Assembly: GCF_003032475.1 (NCBI RefSeq)
Contig: NZ_CP028369.1
Location: forward strand, 8,308,001-8,372,000
Origin: Streptomyces sp. P3
GTDB taxonomy: Bacteria > Actinomycetota > Actinomycetes > Streptomycetales > Streptomycetaceae
Direction: 5' to 3'
DNA: 64,000 nt
Under the pieces are notes generated by a model, which worked only from the letters and a program-made list of their open reading frames with translations, was not told the DNA's origin and made no database searches. The translations under genes and the position numbers were made by a program. Of the stretch, positions 17,351 through 25,494 are shown piece after piece (the first letter of the stretch is position 1; every line of letters starts with the position of its first letter).

Positions 17351-18550
17351 CTAGTGACCGGCGGCGGCGAGGTGTGGCATGGCCGGCTCGACCTGCACCA
17401 GGCGCGCCGCCCTGGGTGTGTTGCGGCTGGTCAGGTTTCGCAGGACACCGGTGGTGATCACGGCGGTGATGCCGGGGATGTCCCCGATGGCCAGGGCTGC
17501 GATCGCGTCGTCGGCGGTCGATCCCCAGGGCGCGTCCATCACGACGATGTCAGCGGCCGCCCCGGCGGCGATGAAACCGGCGGGCAGGCTCCAGGTCCGG
17601 GCGTTGTTCCCGGTGGCGGCAGCCCACACCTGGGCCGGGTCGATACCGGACAGGGAGGAGAGCTCCGCCACCGTCTTGATGACGCCCAGCGGCATCACAC
17701 CGGTGCCGGTCGGCGTGTCCGAGCCGATGACCACACGGTCGAAGCGGTCCTCCGCGTGGCATTTCTCGATGATCCGGACCGCGGACCGGAGATTTCCGGC
17801 CTGTACCAGCTGCAGGGCCATCCCGGTCTGCTCGATGATCGTGTCCACGCCCGCAGCCGGCAGCGACGTGGGGCCGCCGTTGATGTGTCCGCACACGTCG
17901 GGCGCGAGGTGGAGCAGGTGTTCCGGTGTGATCGGCTTGCTGCCGGGAATACTGGCACCGCCGGAGTGGCACATGACCGTGATGCCGTGCTGCTGCGCGG
18001 CGCGGACCTGGTCGTATCCGTCAGCCGGGTCCTCGTAGAGCCCGAACCCGAACTTGGCGAGGCGGACACCGGCGGCCTGGAGGTCCGCGAAGTCCTGGTC
18101 GGTCAAGCACGGTTCGAGGACGACGGACCCCGCGTGCACGGTCATGCCTCCTGGGTTGAAGCCCGCGAAGCAGGACCTGGCGGCGATGGCCAGCGCCTTG
18201 ACGCCCGTGGCGTCGTGCGGTCGTCCGGGGGCGTGGATCTCGCCGGGCGAAACCACGCTGGTGATGCCGCCGTGCACATAACTGGCCAGGAAGTCGACGG
18301 TCTTCTGACGAGGTGTGTAGTCCCCGAGTACGACGTGACAGTGCGAGTCGATCAGCCCTGGGGCGATCGTCGCGCCCTGGGCGTCGACGACGACCTCGCT
18401 TGCCTTCACCTGTGCGGCCAGTTCCGCCCTCCGGCCGACCGCTGTGATCGTGCCGTCGACGGCGATCACGGTATCGGCGTCCGCGATGACGGGTTGCCGG
18501 TGGTCGCCGGACAGGATCGTGCCCGCGCCGGTGACGGCGATGCTGCTCAC
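17351..18550 (-). CDS. enamidase-like amidohydrolase
   Basis: A 399-residue amidohydrolase-superfamily enzyme. The metal site is complete: H70 and H72 (DSHCHV), the likely carboxylated lysine K166 (RLAKFGFG), H195 (MCHSGG), H222 (CGHINGG) and D278 (GSDTPTG). These blocks resemble enamidase of anaerobic nicotinate breakdown, which opens the ring of 6-oxotetrahydronicotinate at its amide. This points to cleavage of a cyclic amide or enamide in the pathway. It overlaps the upstream gene by 4 nt. Confidence 0.8.
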   Translation of the reverse strand: MSSIAVTGAGTILSGDHRQPVIADADTVIAVDGTITAVGRRAELAAQVKASEVVVDAQGATIAPGLIDSHCHVVLGDYTPRQKTVDFLASYVHGGITSVVSPGEIHAPGRPHDATGVKALAIAARSCFAGFNPGGMTVHAGSVVLEPCLTDQDFADLQAAGVRLAKFGFGLYEDPADGYDQVRAAQQHGITVMCHSGGASIPGSKPITPEHLLHLAPDVCGHINGGPTSLPAAGVDTIIEQTGMALQLVQAGNLRSAVRIIEKCHAEDRFDRVVIGSDTPTGTGVMPLGVIKTVAELSSLSGIDPAQVWAAATGNNARTWSLPAGFIAAGAAADIVVMDAPWGSTADDAIAALAIGDIPGITAVITTGVLRNLTSRNTPRAARLVQVEPAMPHLAAAGH

Positions 18551-19140
18551 GACGTCGCCTTGGACGTGTCCGTGGCTTTCGCCTCGGCGGCGGTCATTCC
18601 ACCCACCCGGGCATTGATCCGGCCCCGGTTGGCGACCGCCGCGATGATGACCAGTTCATCGGGGTGGGGGGCGTCAGGGAGGTGCACGGTGATCGCGTCG
18701 TAGTGGCTGCGGACCCAGATCTCGTCCTTGAAGGCGAGGGGTACGTCGATGGTCGTGCCGGCGGCCCCCGCCTTGGTGACGGACGTGATCCACGCCTTGC
18801 CGCCGCCGATCGCGTCGCGCAGGGCGTTGCCGAAGGTGGAGGTGAGCGCGGCGTTGATGTGCTCCTGCTCGCCGTCGGTGCCGACGACGCCCGCCTTGCC
18901 GTAGCTCTGCGGTGCCTGGCCGAGCAGACGCACGGCCTCTTCACCGAGTCGGGTGCCGATCTCCTGGGACGCTTCTATGAGCTCGGAGAGATCGGCGACG
19001 TAACCGCGGCCGGCGAACGGGTTGGTGACCACGGCGCAGACCGCGATCTTCTTCAGCGGCCCCTGGCCGTCCGTCCGTCCGGCGGCGAGATGGGTTTCCT
19101 CTATCTGGGCGAAGGTCCTACGGACGACCAGACCACTCAC
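18547..19140 (-). CDS. AA_synth (DUF1185) family protein
   Basis: A 197-residue protein of the family named amino acid synthesis, whose biochemical role is poorly established. I choose GTG 19140 because GGAGG lies 8 nt upstream; an ATG five codons earlier overlaps that site. Recognisable parts are KIAVCAVVTNPFAGRGY, QSYGKAGVVGTDGEQEH and the AITVHLPDAPHPDELV block. As first gene of the operon, coupled to the amidohydrolase, it probably acts on the same nitrogen-containing intermediate, but this is inference. Confidence 0.78.
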   Translation of the reverse strand: MSGLVVRRTFAQIEETHLAAGRTDGQGPLKKIAVCAVVTNPFAGRGYVADLSELIEASQEIGTRLGEEAVRLLGQAPQSYGKAGVVGTDGEQEHINAALTSTFGNALRDAIGGGKAWITSVTKAGAAGTTIDVPLAFKDEIWVRSHYDAITVHLPDAPHPDELVIIAAVANRGRINARVGGMTAAEAKATDTSKATS

Positions 19141-19404
19141 GGCACTTTCCTCCATTGCGGCTCTGCCTGCAGACGCTGCAGCGATGGGAAAGACACTAGG
19201 AAAGCTGCTGCCGCCACACAGTCCCCGTTCGGGTGTATTGGGCCCGCCCGGGTCCGGGACCGAGTACGGCCGAGATTTAGGAGTACTCCATGGTCGCCCT
19301 GAAGGCGGGACTTCCCGTCGCCGCGACGGCCACCCAGGGTGAAAGGGAAACTGCTGGACATGGAAATTCGTTGGTCGTGCGCGTGGACGACTGCGGTAGC
19401 ACAT
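19141..19404. promoter_or_regulatory. upstream region of the aromatic catabolic operon
   Basis: This holds the presumed promoter of the twelve-gene operon. At 19167-19181 two CTGCAG hexamers separated by three bases form an inverted repeat, a candidate operator. No regulator gene is adjacent; the nearest are the LuxR and SARP genes, 12-16 kb away. Confidence 0.4.
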
Positions 19405-20832
19405 CTGCTACCTGCGGACGGCCGATGACGCAGCGCCGCTACGGGAACGCCTACGAGCCGCGTCTCGTGTCGCGGTGATCGGCGGCGACTTCGCCGCGCT
19501 CGAGGTGACTGCCAGGGCGACCGGGATCGGAGTGCTCACGACGGTCATCGAGGTGGCGCCGGTGCCGATGGCGCGCGCCCTCGGCGACGAGCTGGGCAGG
19601 TGGTTCCGGCGTCTGCACGAGCATCATGGTGTGGTGATGGTCTGGGGGTGCTTCTATCTGTTCGGTCAAGGCTGTGGGTTTGGTCAGGCTGTTTGTTCGT
19701 GCCCGGGTCGGTAAAGGGTGCGGTGCTTGAGCATGGCGTGCAGGACGTCGACGTGGCGGCGGGTGAGGCAGATGAGGGCCGCGTTGTGGCGCTTCTTCTC
19801 GGCGCGCTTCTTGTCGTGGTAGGTCCGCGATTCGGGGCTGCTCAGCGAGGCGAACGAGGCCAGGAACTGGGCCCGTTTGAGCATCTTGTTGCCGCCGCGG
19901 GTCGGTCCTTCGCCCCGGATGGAGGTCCCAGAGCGATGGGTCGCGGGGGGTCAGTCCCGCGTAGGAGGCCAGGTGGGCGGCGGTGGGGAACACGCCGGCG
20001 TCGCCGACCTCGGCCAGGATGCGGGCTCCGGTCCTGACCGCGACCCCGGGCATGGAGGTCAGGACCTTGGCGAGAGGATGGGCCTCCAGCAGGGCGGCGA
20101 CCCGCGTTTCCAGGACGTCTCGGCGTTTGAGTACGACGGAGAGGGACTCTGCCGTTCCGGAGATGAACTCCCCCGAGGTCGTGCCAGAGACCTGCACGGT
20201 CTGCTCGGCCAGAGCGGTGGTGATCTGGTCGGCCAGGGCGTGGCCACTGCGCATCTGCGGCGCGGCGGCCAGCAATGGGCTTGCCACGGGCGTCGACCGT
20301 GTTGGTGAGGAGTACGTCGTCTCGGTGCCCGGTCGCGAGTCGGTCCGTGCCGACCTCGTGGTCGGTGCACTCGATGCGGTGCCGGTCATTGGTCGGCTCT
20401 CCGGCAGCGGAGTGGCCGTATCCGACGGCATTGTCTGCGACTTCGCCCTGCGAACTACCGTCCCCGACGTCGTCGCTGCCGGCGGCGTGGCCCGGTGGTA
20501 CACCCGTTCTTCGAGGAGGACATGCGGGTCGAACAGTGGACCAACGTGACGGAGGGACGCCACGCCGCACCGACACTGCTGGGCGCAGAGGACGCCTACG
20601 CCCCCATCCTCTATTTCTGCTCCGACCAGTTCGACGCGAAGACGCGGTTCGTCGGTCGAGCCATCGCCGCCGACGAAATCGACATCCAGACCGGCACCCA
20701 TCGCAGACTCGTCGCGATCTTTGCCCGCCGCGGGCACCAGATCGGCGCGCTGTGCGTGAATGCCCGCGCAGAGCTTCCCCAGCACCGGGCCGCTACCGCG
20801 GCGCGGTCGAACGTGTCGTCACCACCGGTCTG
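19405..20832 (+). pseudogene. ferredoxin reductase gene broken by an IS110 remnant
   Basis: Two pieces of a BphA4-like reductase lie either side of transposase sequence. The left piece (about 19405-19638) reads VAVIGGDFAALEVTARATG, then WFRRLHEHHGV. This matches the second nucleotide-binding region of the intact reductase at 15896-17086. The right piece (about 20279-20832) resumes with ATGVDRVGEEYVVSVPG and then, in a shifted frame, has the C-terminal SDQFDAKTRFVG block. The N-terminal FAD motif is missing. It is therefore truncated, interrupted and frameshifted. Confidence 0.82.
19639..20278 (-). mobile_element. partial IS110-family transposase
   Basis: The minus strand encodes the C-terminal half of an IS110 (transposase_20) enzyme. 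LTSMPGVAVRTGARILAEVG and FPTAAHLASYAGL are followed, after a one-base frameshift near 19936, by IRGEGPTRGGNKMLKRAQF and KRHNAALICLTRRHVDVL. The N-terminal DEDD catalytic domain is absent, so it is dead. Both ends fall inside the reductase pseudogene. Confidence 0.82.
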
Positions 20833-20922
20833 AGACGCAATCCTGCGCCGCAGGTTCGCAAGACCCCGAATTGCCCCGTGCGGGTGACACAGAACTGCCC
20901 GCTTCGCAGGGACGATCAACAT

Positions 20923-21747
20923 ATGCCAAATAAGACTTCCTCTACGACAACCGAAGTTGTCGACGGAATCGCGCTGACGCAGGTCGAACCGGATGGCGGA
21001 GCCACCCACGCCAACCCGATCGTCTTCGTCCACGGTGGGTGCCACGGCGCGTGGTGCTTTGCCGAATGGCAGGGTTGGTTCGCCGCGCGCGGCTGGCGCA
21101 ATGTCGCATTGGACTGGCGCTCACACGGCTCCTCTGCACCCATGGAGCAGCAGCAGTGGCTCAAGCGTCCCATCACTGCAGTCGCCGAAGACGTCGAAAT
21201 CGCGGTCGCGCGCCTGGCTGAGACGACCGACGCTGCACCGATCGTCGTCGGACAGAGCATGGGGGGACTGGCCACCTTGACCTACGCCGCGACCACTGGT
21301 CGAGACTTGGCTGCGATCGCGCTCATGGCACCGGTGTTGCCGGGGCGTTTCGCTCCAGAACCGGTGGATCTCGCGATCGACATGGACCAGCCATGGGGGC
21401 CGCCGCCGCTGGAAGTCGCCCGCGAACTGTTCTGGCCGCGGGTCAACCAGGAGGTCGCGAAGACGTACTACGCGCGGCTCCAACCGGAGTCGCCGACGGC
21501 CGTCTGGCAGGCTACACGCTGGACTGCTGAGGTCGACGTCGCTGCGGTCCGGGCGCCGTCACTCGTAGTCGCCGCCGGCGACGACGTTCTTGCGCCGGCC
21601 GACCACGTTCGTGCCCTCGGTCGCGCCCTCGGGGCGTATGAGATCTATCGCGAGGACGCTGGTCATTGTCTGTCGCTCGACCCGGTCTGGAAGGAAGTCG
21701 CCGAGCAGACCGAAGCCTGGCTTCTCGACGTCGTCACAGGACCGTAG
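20923..21747 (+). CDS. alpha/beta hydrolase, paralogue of 75-911
   Basis: A 274-residue alpha/beta hydrolase. FVHGGCHGAWCF supplies the oxyanion-hole region, GQSMGG the nucleophile serine and DAGHCLSLD the catalytic histidine. WGPPPLE, the YYARLQPESPTAVWQ stretch and the overall length match the hydrolase next to the aldoxime dehydratase, so the two probably act on related substrates. It lies 90 nt after the broken ferredoxin reductase in the same direction and may have lost operon partners. The ribosome site is weak. Confidence 0.85.
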   Translation: MPNKTSSTTTEVVDGIALTQVEPDGGATHANPIVFVHGGCHGAWCFAEWQGWFAARGWRNVALDWRSHGSSAPMEQQQWLKRPITAVAEDVEIAVARLAETTDAAPIVVGQSMGGLATLTYAATTGRDLAAIALMAPVLPGRFAPEPVDLAIDMDQPWGPPPLEVARELFWPRVNQEVAKTYYARLQPESPTAVWQATRWTAEVDVAAVRAPSLVVAAGDDVLAPADHVRALGRALGAYEIYREDAGHCLSLDPVWKEVAEQTEAWLLDVVTGP

Positions 21748-21889
21748 CTGTAGGTCCGGCCCGTACAAGCGGTGGCATGGGAACCCCACCGCCTGCGGCC
21801 TGTTCAGCCCGGCCGGCCACCTCGTCCCACCGGCTGCCGTCAGATCCTCCGCCTCGGCCGCCATTGGCACTGGGGCCATGTCGTCACCA

Positions 21890-22800
21890 GCGCCCGCCAG
21901 CGGGCAGAGCAGGCAAGCACTTGCAAGTCCGCGCAGTCTCGGCCAAGTTGGCCCCGTCTGCTCGAGTACTACCGCGAGTGCGTGCTGTCCGACGAGACCG
22001 ATACACCGCTGATGTCTGTAGGCGATCGGGAGTCCGCCTATATGTCTGCCTCTCCGGCTCGGAGCGCTTTCTGTCCGGTGATGTCGACGACGACGGCTGC
22101 ATCCCCGGCCCGGCAGAGGCCAGCCTTCTGATCGAGTCCGCCACCGAACAGGAGGCCGAACTCTGGGCCGCTACCCGGCCGTGCTCGTGACCGGACCGCG
22201 TGGCGGTCGGCCGTGGCGGCACCCGAAGTTCGCCCCGCTGCTGATCCGCCGCGTGGAGATCGTCCCCGGAGACGGCCAGGTGCGGCTCAAGCCGTACGGT
22301 ATCTACGAACAGGGCCTGACGGTCCTCACCGACACCCGAGGCCGGCCGTCCCTGCCGAGGCGATCAATCTTCTGGTCGCACGTTCCCGGCCCAGCCACCC
22401 GGTCCCCGTCCGGCAGCTCTTGGGTGAACTATGACGAGATCAGACAGGTGGACAGCTTCGTACGCACGCTGCTGGAACAGCTTCCTGAGGACGCCTCGAT
22501 TGGTGTGGCCACGCCGTTCAAGCCGCAAGCCGACGAACTCCGGGACCGGCTGCGGCAATACGACCAGCAGCGCGTGCGCGTCGGCACCGTACACACCTTC
22601 CAGGGAGGGGAACGCGACGTCATGGTCTTTTCCCTCGTCGCAGGCGAGGGCATGCACGCAGGCGCCATCGGCTGGGTCCACCGCCAACTCAACCTGTGGA
22701 ACGTCGCCATCACGCGCGCCCGCAGCCACCTCATCGTGGTCCGGGACATGAACCTGTGGCGCGAGCGGGGTGGTGTCGCCGCCGAACTCCTGAGCGCCTT
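21890..22800 (+). pseudogene. remnant of a superfamily I helicase
   Basis: Pieces of a UvrD/Upf1-like helicase lie in different frames. The middle part has LLEYYRECVLSDETDTPL, then ERFLSGDVDDDGCIPG. The C-terminal part, in the frame from 22181, has SIGVATPFKPQADELRDRL, RVGTVHTFQGGERDVMVFS and LNLWNVAITRARSHLIVV. These are helicase motifs IV-VI. No Walker A segment is visible and the natural stop is missing. The frame runs on into the antisense of the next genes, so the end was cut where the mobile island begins. Confidence 0.75.
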
Positions 22801-23023
22801 CGGCGGTCAGGTGCTTGGCTGCGTCCTGGGCCCAGTAGGGCTCCTCGTGGTCGATGCGGACCAGGACCAGGACGTTGTCGGCGACGACGGTCCAGTCGGC
22901 TGCCTCCAGACCCAAGTGGGCGATGTGGGCCTGGGTGCCGGTCAGGACGGCGGTCACGGCGCTGGGATGGGTGGGGTGGGTGTCGAGGCGGACGTGGGCG
23001 TCGATGGGGAGTGCAGTGGTCAC
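22800..23023 (-). pseudogene. 3'-truncated island gene of unknown function
   Basis: From GTG 23023 about 75 residues look like genuine coding sequence: IDAHVRLDTHPTHPSAVTAV, TGTQAHIAHLGLEAADWTVV and RIDHEEPYWAQDAAKHL. Beyond about 22800 the frame stays open but runs antisense through the helicase remnant, so the true C-terminus is lost. Upstream it is in line with the DnaB-like and methyltransferase genes. I do not know its role. Confidence 0.6.
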
Positions 23024-23089
23024 GTTGGGGTGTCGTCTCTTCTGCCGGTGGCCGGGTCTTCGGGTCCGGCCACCGGCGTATGCGGGGTG

Positions 23090-24220
23090 CTATCGGGTTG
23101 CTCGCGCGGCGCGGGCGCTGTGGGCGGCCGTGGTGGTCGGCGGGCCGGCACGAGTGGTGGGCGCCGGCCTCGGTCGCTGCGGCGGGACCGTTTTGGTGGC
23201 GTGCTGCCAGCGGGTGCGGACGGCGCCGATCTCGGCGAGGGATCGGCGGGCGCCGGCGACGAGTTGGAACGGCGTGTTCGCCGGGTCGCCGGCGTACGCC
23301 GCGATGCGTCTGCCGGTGTGATCGGCGGTTGCCAGGAGGGAGCGCTGCAGGGCGCGCTCGCCCCAGTGCTCCACGGACCCGGCTGGTTCGGCCAGCAGGC
23401 GGAGCACCTCTCCCGGTTCACTTCCGTCGTCCAGCAGACCGCGCTGTTGGGCCTCCCACAGGACAGTGACCGGGTCGACGGGCTCGCGGCGCCGGGCAAG
23501 AGCGGTCAGGCACTGCCACAGGCCGGCGTGCAGCGGCCGGGTGAGGTCGTCGGGGAGCAGCCACCGGACGGACTCGATATCGGATGGGTGGGCGGTGGCG
23601 GTCGCGAGCAGCAGCCGCTCCTCCTCGACTGCCTCGATGTAGTCGGGCGTGATGGCAGGCGGCGGTGCCAGCGTGCGTGGCAGGACGCCGGCGCGCGGTG
23701 GGAAGCGGCTCGCGATGTCGTCCACGACCGCGGCGAGCGCGTCGGCCTCGGCGAGCACCGTCTGGACGGGCTGTGGGTGGGAGGCATCGTGGACGGTCTG
23801 GACGAGGCGTTCGGCGGCCGTCTGCAGACGGCGGCGGGCGTGTTCGGCCTCGACCATCCGTGCGTAGGCCGGTGCGTGGCGGGGCCAGGGGCAGACCTGG
23901 ACGAGGGTGTGCAGGTAGGAGGCGGTCAGTCCGCGCGCCTGCTCGCGGCTTGTGGCGAGTACCTGGTCGAGCCACTTGGTGTTCTTGGCGTGCTCGGCAG
24001 GGTCGGGCGGGGGCAGGGTGCTGATCGCTGTGTACAAGGCGGAGTGCGCGGCAGTGGAGAACGAGTTGCCGGCGATGCCGGTCACGTCGGCGAGACGGTG
24101 CGGATCGAGGAGAAGGGCGCCGAGGAGGGCCTGCTCGACGTAGTGCACGGGCGGCGGCGGATGCGTGTCGGGCAGGTCGTCGAGGTCGCTGTCCTCGTCA
24201 GGTTCGGGGGTGTAGGACAT
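23090..24220 (-). CDS. DnaB N-terminal-domain protein without ATPase domain
   Basis: A 376-residue protein with two copies of a DnaB-like N-terminal helical domain: about 25-125 (VHYVEQALLGALLLDPHRL) and about 190-310 (SVRWLLPDDLTRPLHAGLW). No RecA-type Walker A follows; the tail is proline- and arginine-rich. It may modulate the host replicative helicase or act in plasmid replication. Its ATG overlaps the methyltransferase stop (TGATG), placing both in one operon. Confidence 0.8.
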   Translation of the reverse strand: MSYTPEPDEDSDLDDLPDTHPPPPVHYVEQALLGALLLDPHRLADVTGIAGNSFSTAAHSALYTAISTLPPPDPAEHAKNTKWLDQVLATSREQARGLTASYLHTLVQVCPWPRHAPAYARMVEAEHARRRLQTAAERLVQTVHDASHPQPVQTVLAEADALAAVVDDIASRFPPRAGVLPRTLAPPPAITPDYIEAVEEERLLLATATAHPSDIESVRWLLPDDLTRPLHAGLWQCLTALARRREPVDPVTVLWEAQQRGLLDDGSEPGEVLRLLAEPAGSVEHWGERALQRSLLATADHTGRRIAAYAGDPANTPFQLVAGARRSLAEIGAVRTRWQHATKTVPPQRPRPAPTTRAGPPTTTAAHSARAARATR

Positions 24221-25494
24221 CAGGCGGCGAGGGTGAAGTCGTTGGGGTCGAGGGTGACGCCGAGGTGCGGGGCGAGGAGGTGGCCGGCGAGCAACGGCGG
24301 TACGGCGTTGCCGATCTGGGAGAACTGCTGGCCCTTGTTTCCGGCCCAGGGGTAGTCGGCAGGGAAGGTCTGCAAGAGGCCGGCCTCGCGGGCGGTGATC
24401 CGGATCGGCTCCGGCACCGCTGGCGTGTCCGTGTCCTGCATCGGTGCGAGGGCCGGTGCGGCGACCCAGGTGCACTCGTTCGCCCGGTGACCGAAGAACA
24501 GCGTGCCTGCTGGCTCGGACAGCGGACGGATGGTGGCGTTGGCCGGGTTGTTGCTGCGCAGGGACCAGGACCAGCGGTGCGCCTCGGCGGTGAACGTCGG
24601 CGCCGGGGCGGTGGCGGTGGGGTTCTCGCGGGTGCCGAGCCGGGCGGCCCGTCCGGTTCCTTCGCGGCGGGACTGCAGGACCACAGCCTTCGGCCGCGGC
24701 ATCCACGTGCCGCGATCCCGGGCGTCGGAGAGCGTCTTGCGGGAGCCTGAAGGGAACGGTTCGGGCCCGCCGCCGGGTCCGCCGCCGGCGCAGACGGTGG
24801 GGACGGGCCGGTCGGTGGCGCCCCAGCCGAGGGCCTCGGCCATCGACACCCATCGGTCACGGCCTGGCCCGAACAGGCTCTCCGGCTCGGCGGTCTGGGC
24901 GTGCGTGGGTGGTGGTGGCTGGGCGGTGCGGACGCGGGAGGCGAGCAGGATTGCCCGCCGCCTGGTTTGCGGTACGCCGAAGTTGGCGGCGTTGAGGATC
25001 CCGTACCAGACGGAGAAGCCCCATCCGCGCAGCACGGAGGCGTACTGCTTCCACAGCGGCAGGACGTCGGGCACTTCTTCCATGGCGACCCACTCAGGCT
25101 CGCCGACGGTGTTGAGGGCGTGGAGGTAGCGCATGGGCTCGGCGGCCAGCAGCGAGCGTTCGTCCCGGCAGGCGGTCAGGAGCTTCTCGCGGGTGTCGCG
25201 TCCGGCGGCGAGGTCTGCCACTGCCTGGTGCACGAGCGGCTGGTCCACCAGGCCGAGGCGCTTGCCGGCCATGGACCATGCCTGGCAGGGCGGGCTCGCA
25301 ATCAGCCCGGCGGTCTTGCCGAGGAAGGGCCAGACGGGATAAAGCGCCACGTCGGTGCGAATGGTCAACTGCCCTGCCGCCGCACGGGTCTTGCAGGCCC
25401 ACTCATCCCATTCCAGGCCCACGTCCCGTACGCCGAGGACGTTAAGCGAGTGGCTCCATCCGCCCGGTCCCGCAAACAGGTCCAGGATGGTCAA
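24220..25494 (-). CDS. DNA cytosine-5 methyltransferase
   Basis: A 424-residue C5 methyltransferase. Motif I is DLFAGPGGWS (5-14), motif IV is SPPCQAWS with the catalytic cysteine, motif VI reads MEEVP in place of the usual ENVP, and motif VIII is QTRRRAI. The C-terminal part has a conserved-looking GNAVPPLLAGHL. The start codon is TTG, overlapping the PP-loop gene stop (TTGA), so translation is probably coupled. No restriction endonuclease is next to it, so it may protect the mobile element from host enzymes. The target site is unknown. Confidence 0.9.
   Translation of the reverse strand: MTILDLFAGPGGWSHSLNVLGVRDVGLEWDEWACKTRAAAGQLTIRTDVALYPVWPFLGKTAGLIASPPCQAWSMAGKRLGLVDQPLVHQAVADLAAGRDTREKLLTACRDERSLLAAEPMRYLHALNTVGEPEWVAMEEVPDVLPLWKQYASVLRGWGFSVWYGILNAANFGVPQTRRRAILLASRVRTAQPPPPTHAQTAEPESLFGPGRDRWVSMAEALGWGATDRPVPTVCAGGGPGGGPEPFPSGSRKTLSDARDRGTWMPRPKAVVLQSRREGTGRAARLGTRENPTATAPAPTFTAEAHRWSWSLRSNNPANATIRPLSEPAGTLFFGHRANECTWVAAPALAPMQDTDTPAVPEPIRITAREAGLLQTFPADYPWAGNKGQQFSQIGNAVPPLLAGHLLAPHLGVTLDPNDFTLAA

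Noticed and set aside
22181..24355. A 724-codon plus-strand open frame
   Set aside because: Only the first ~205 codons match a protein (the helicase remnant). The rest is antisense to the DnaB-like gene and lacks protein-like composition.
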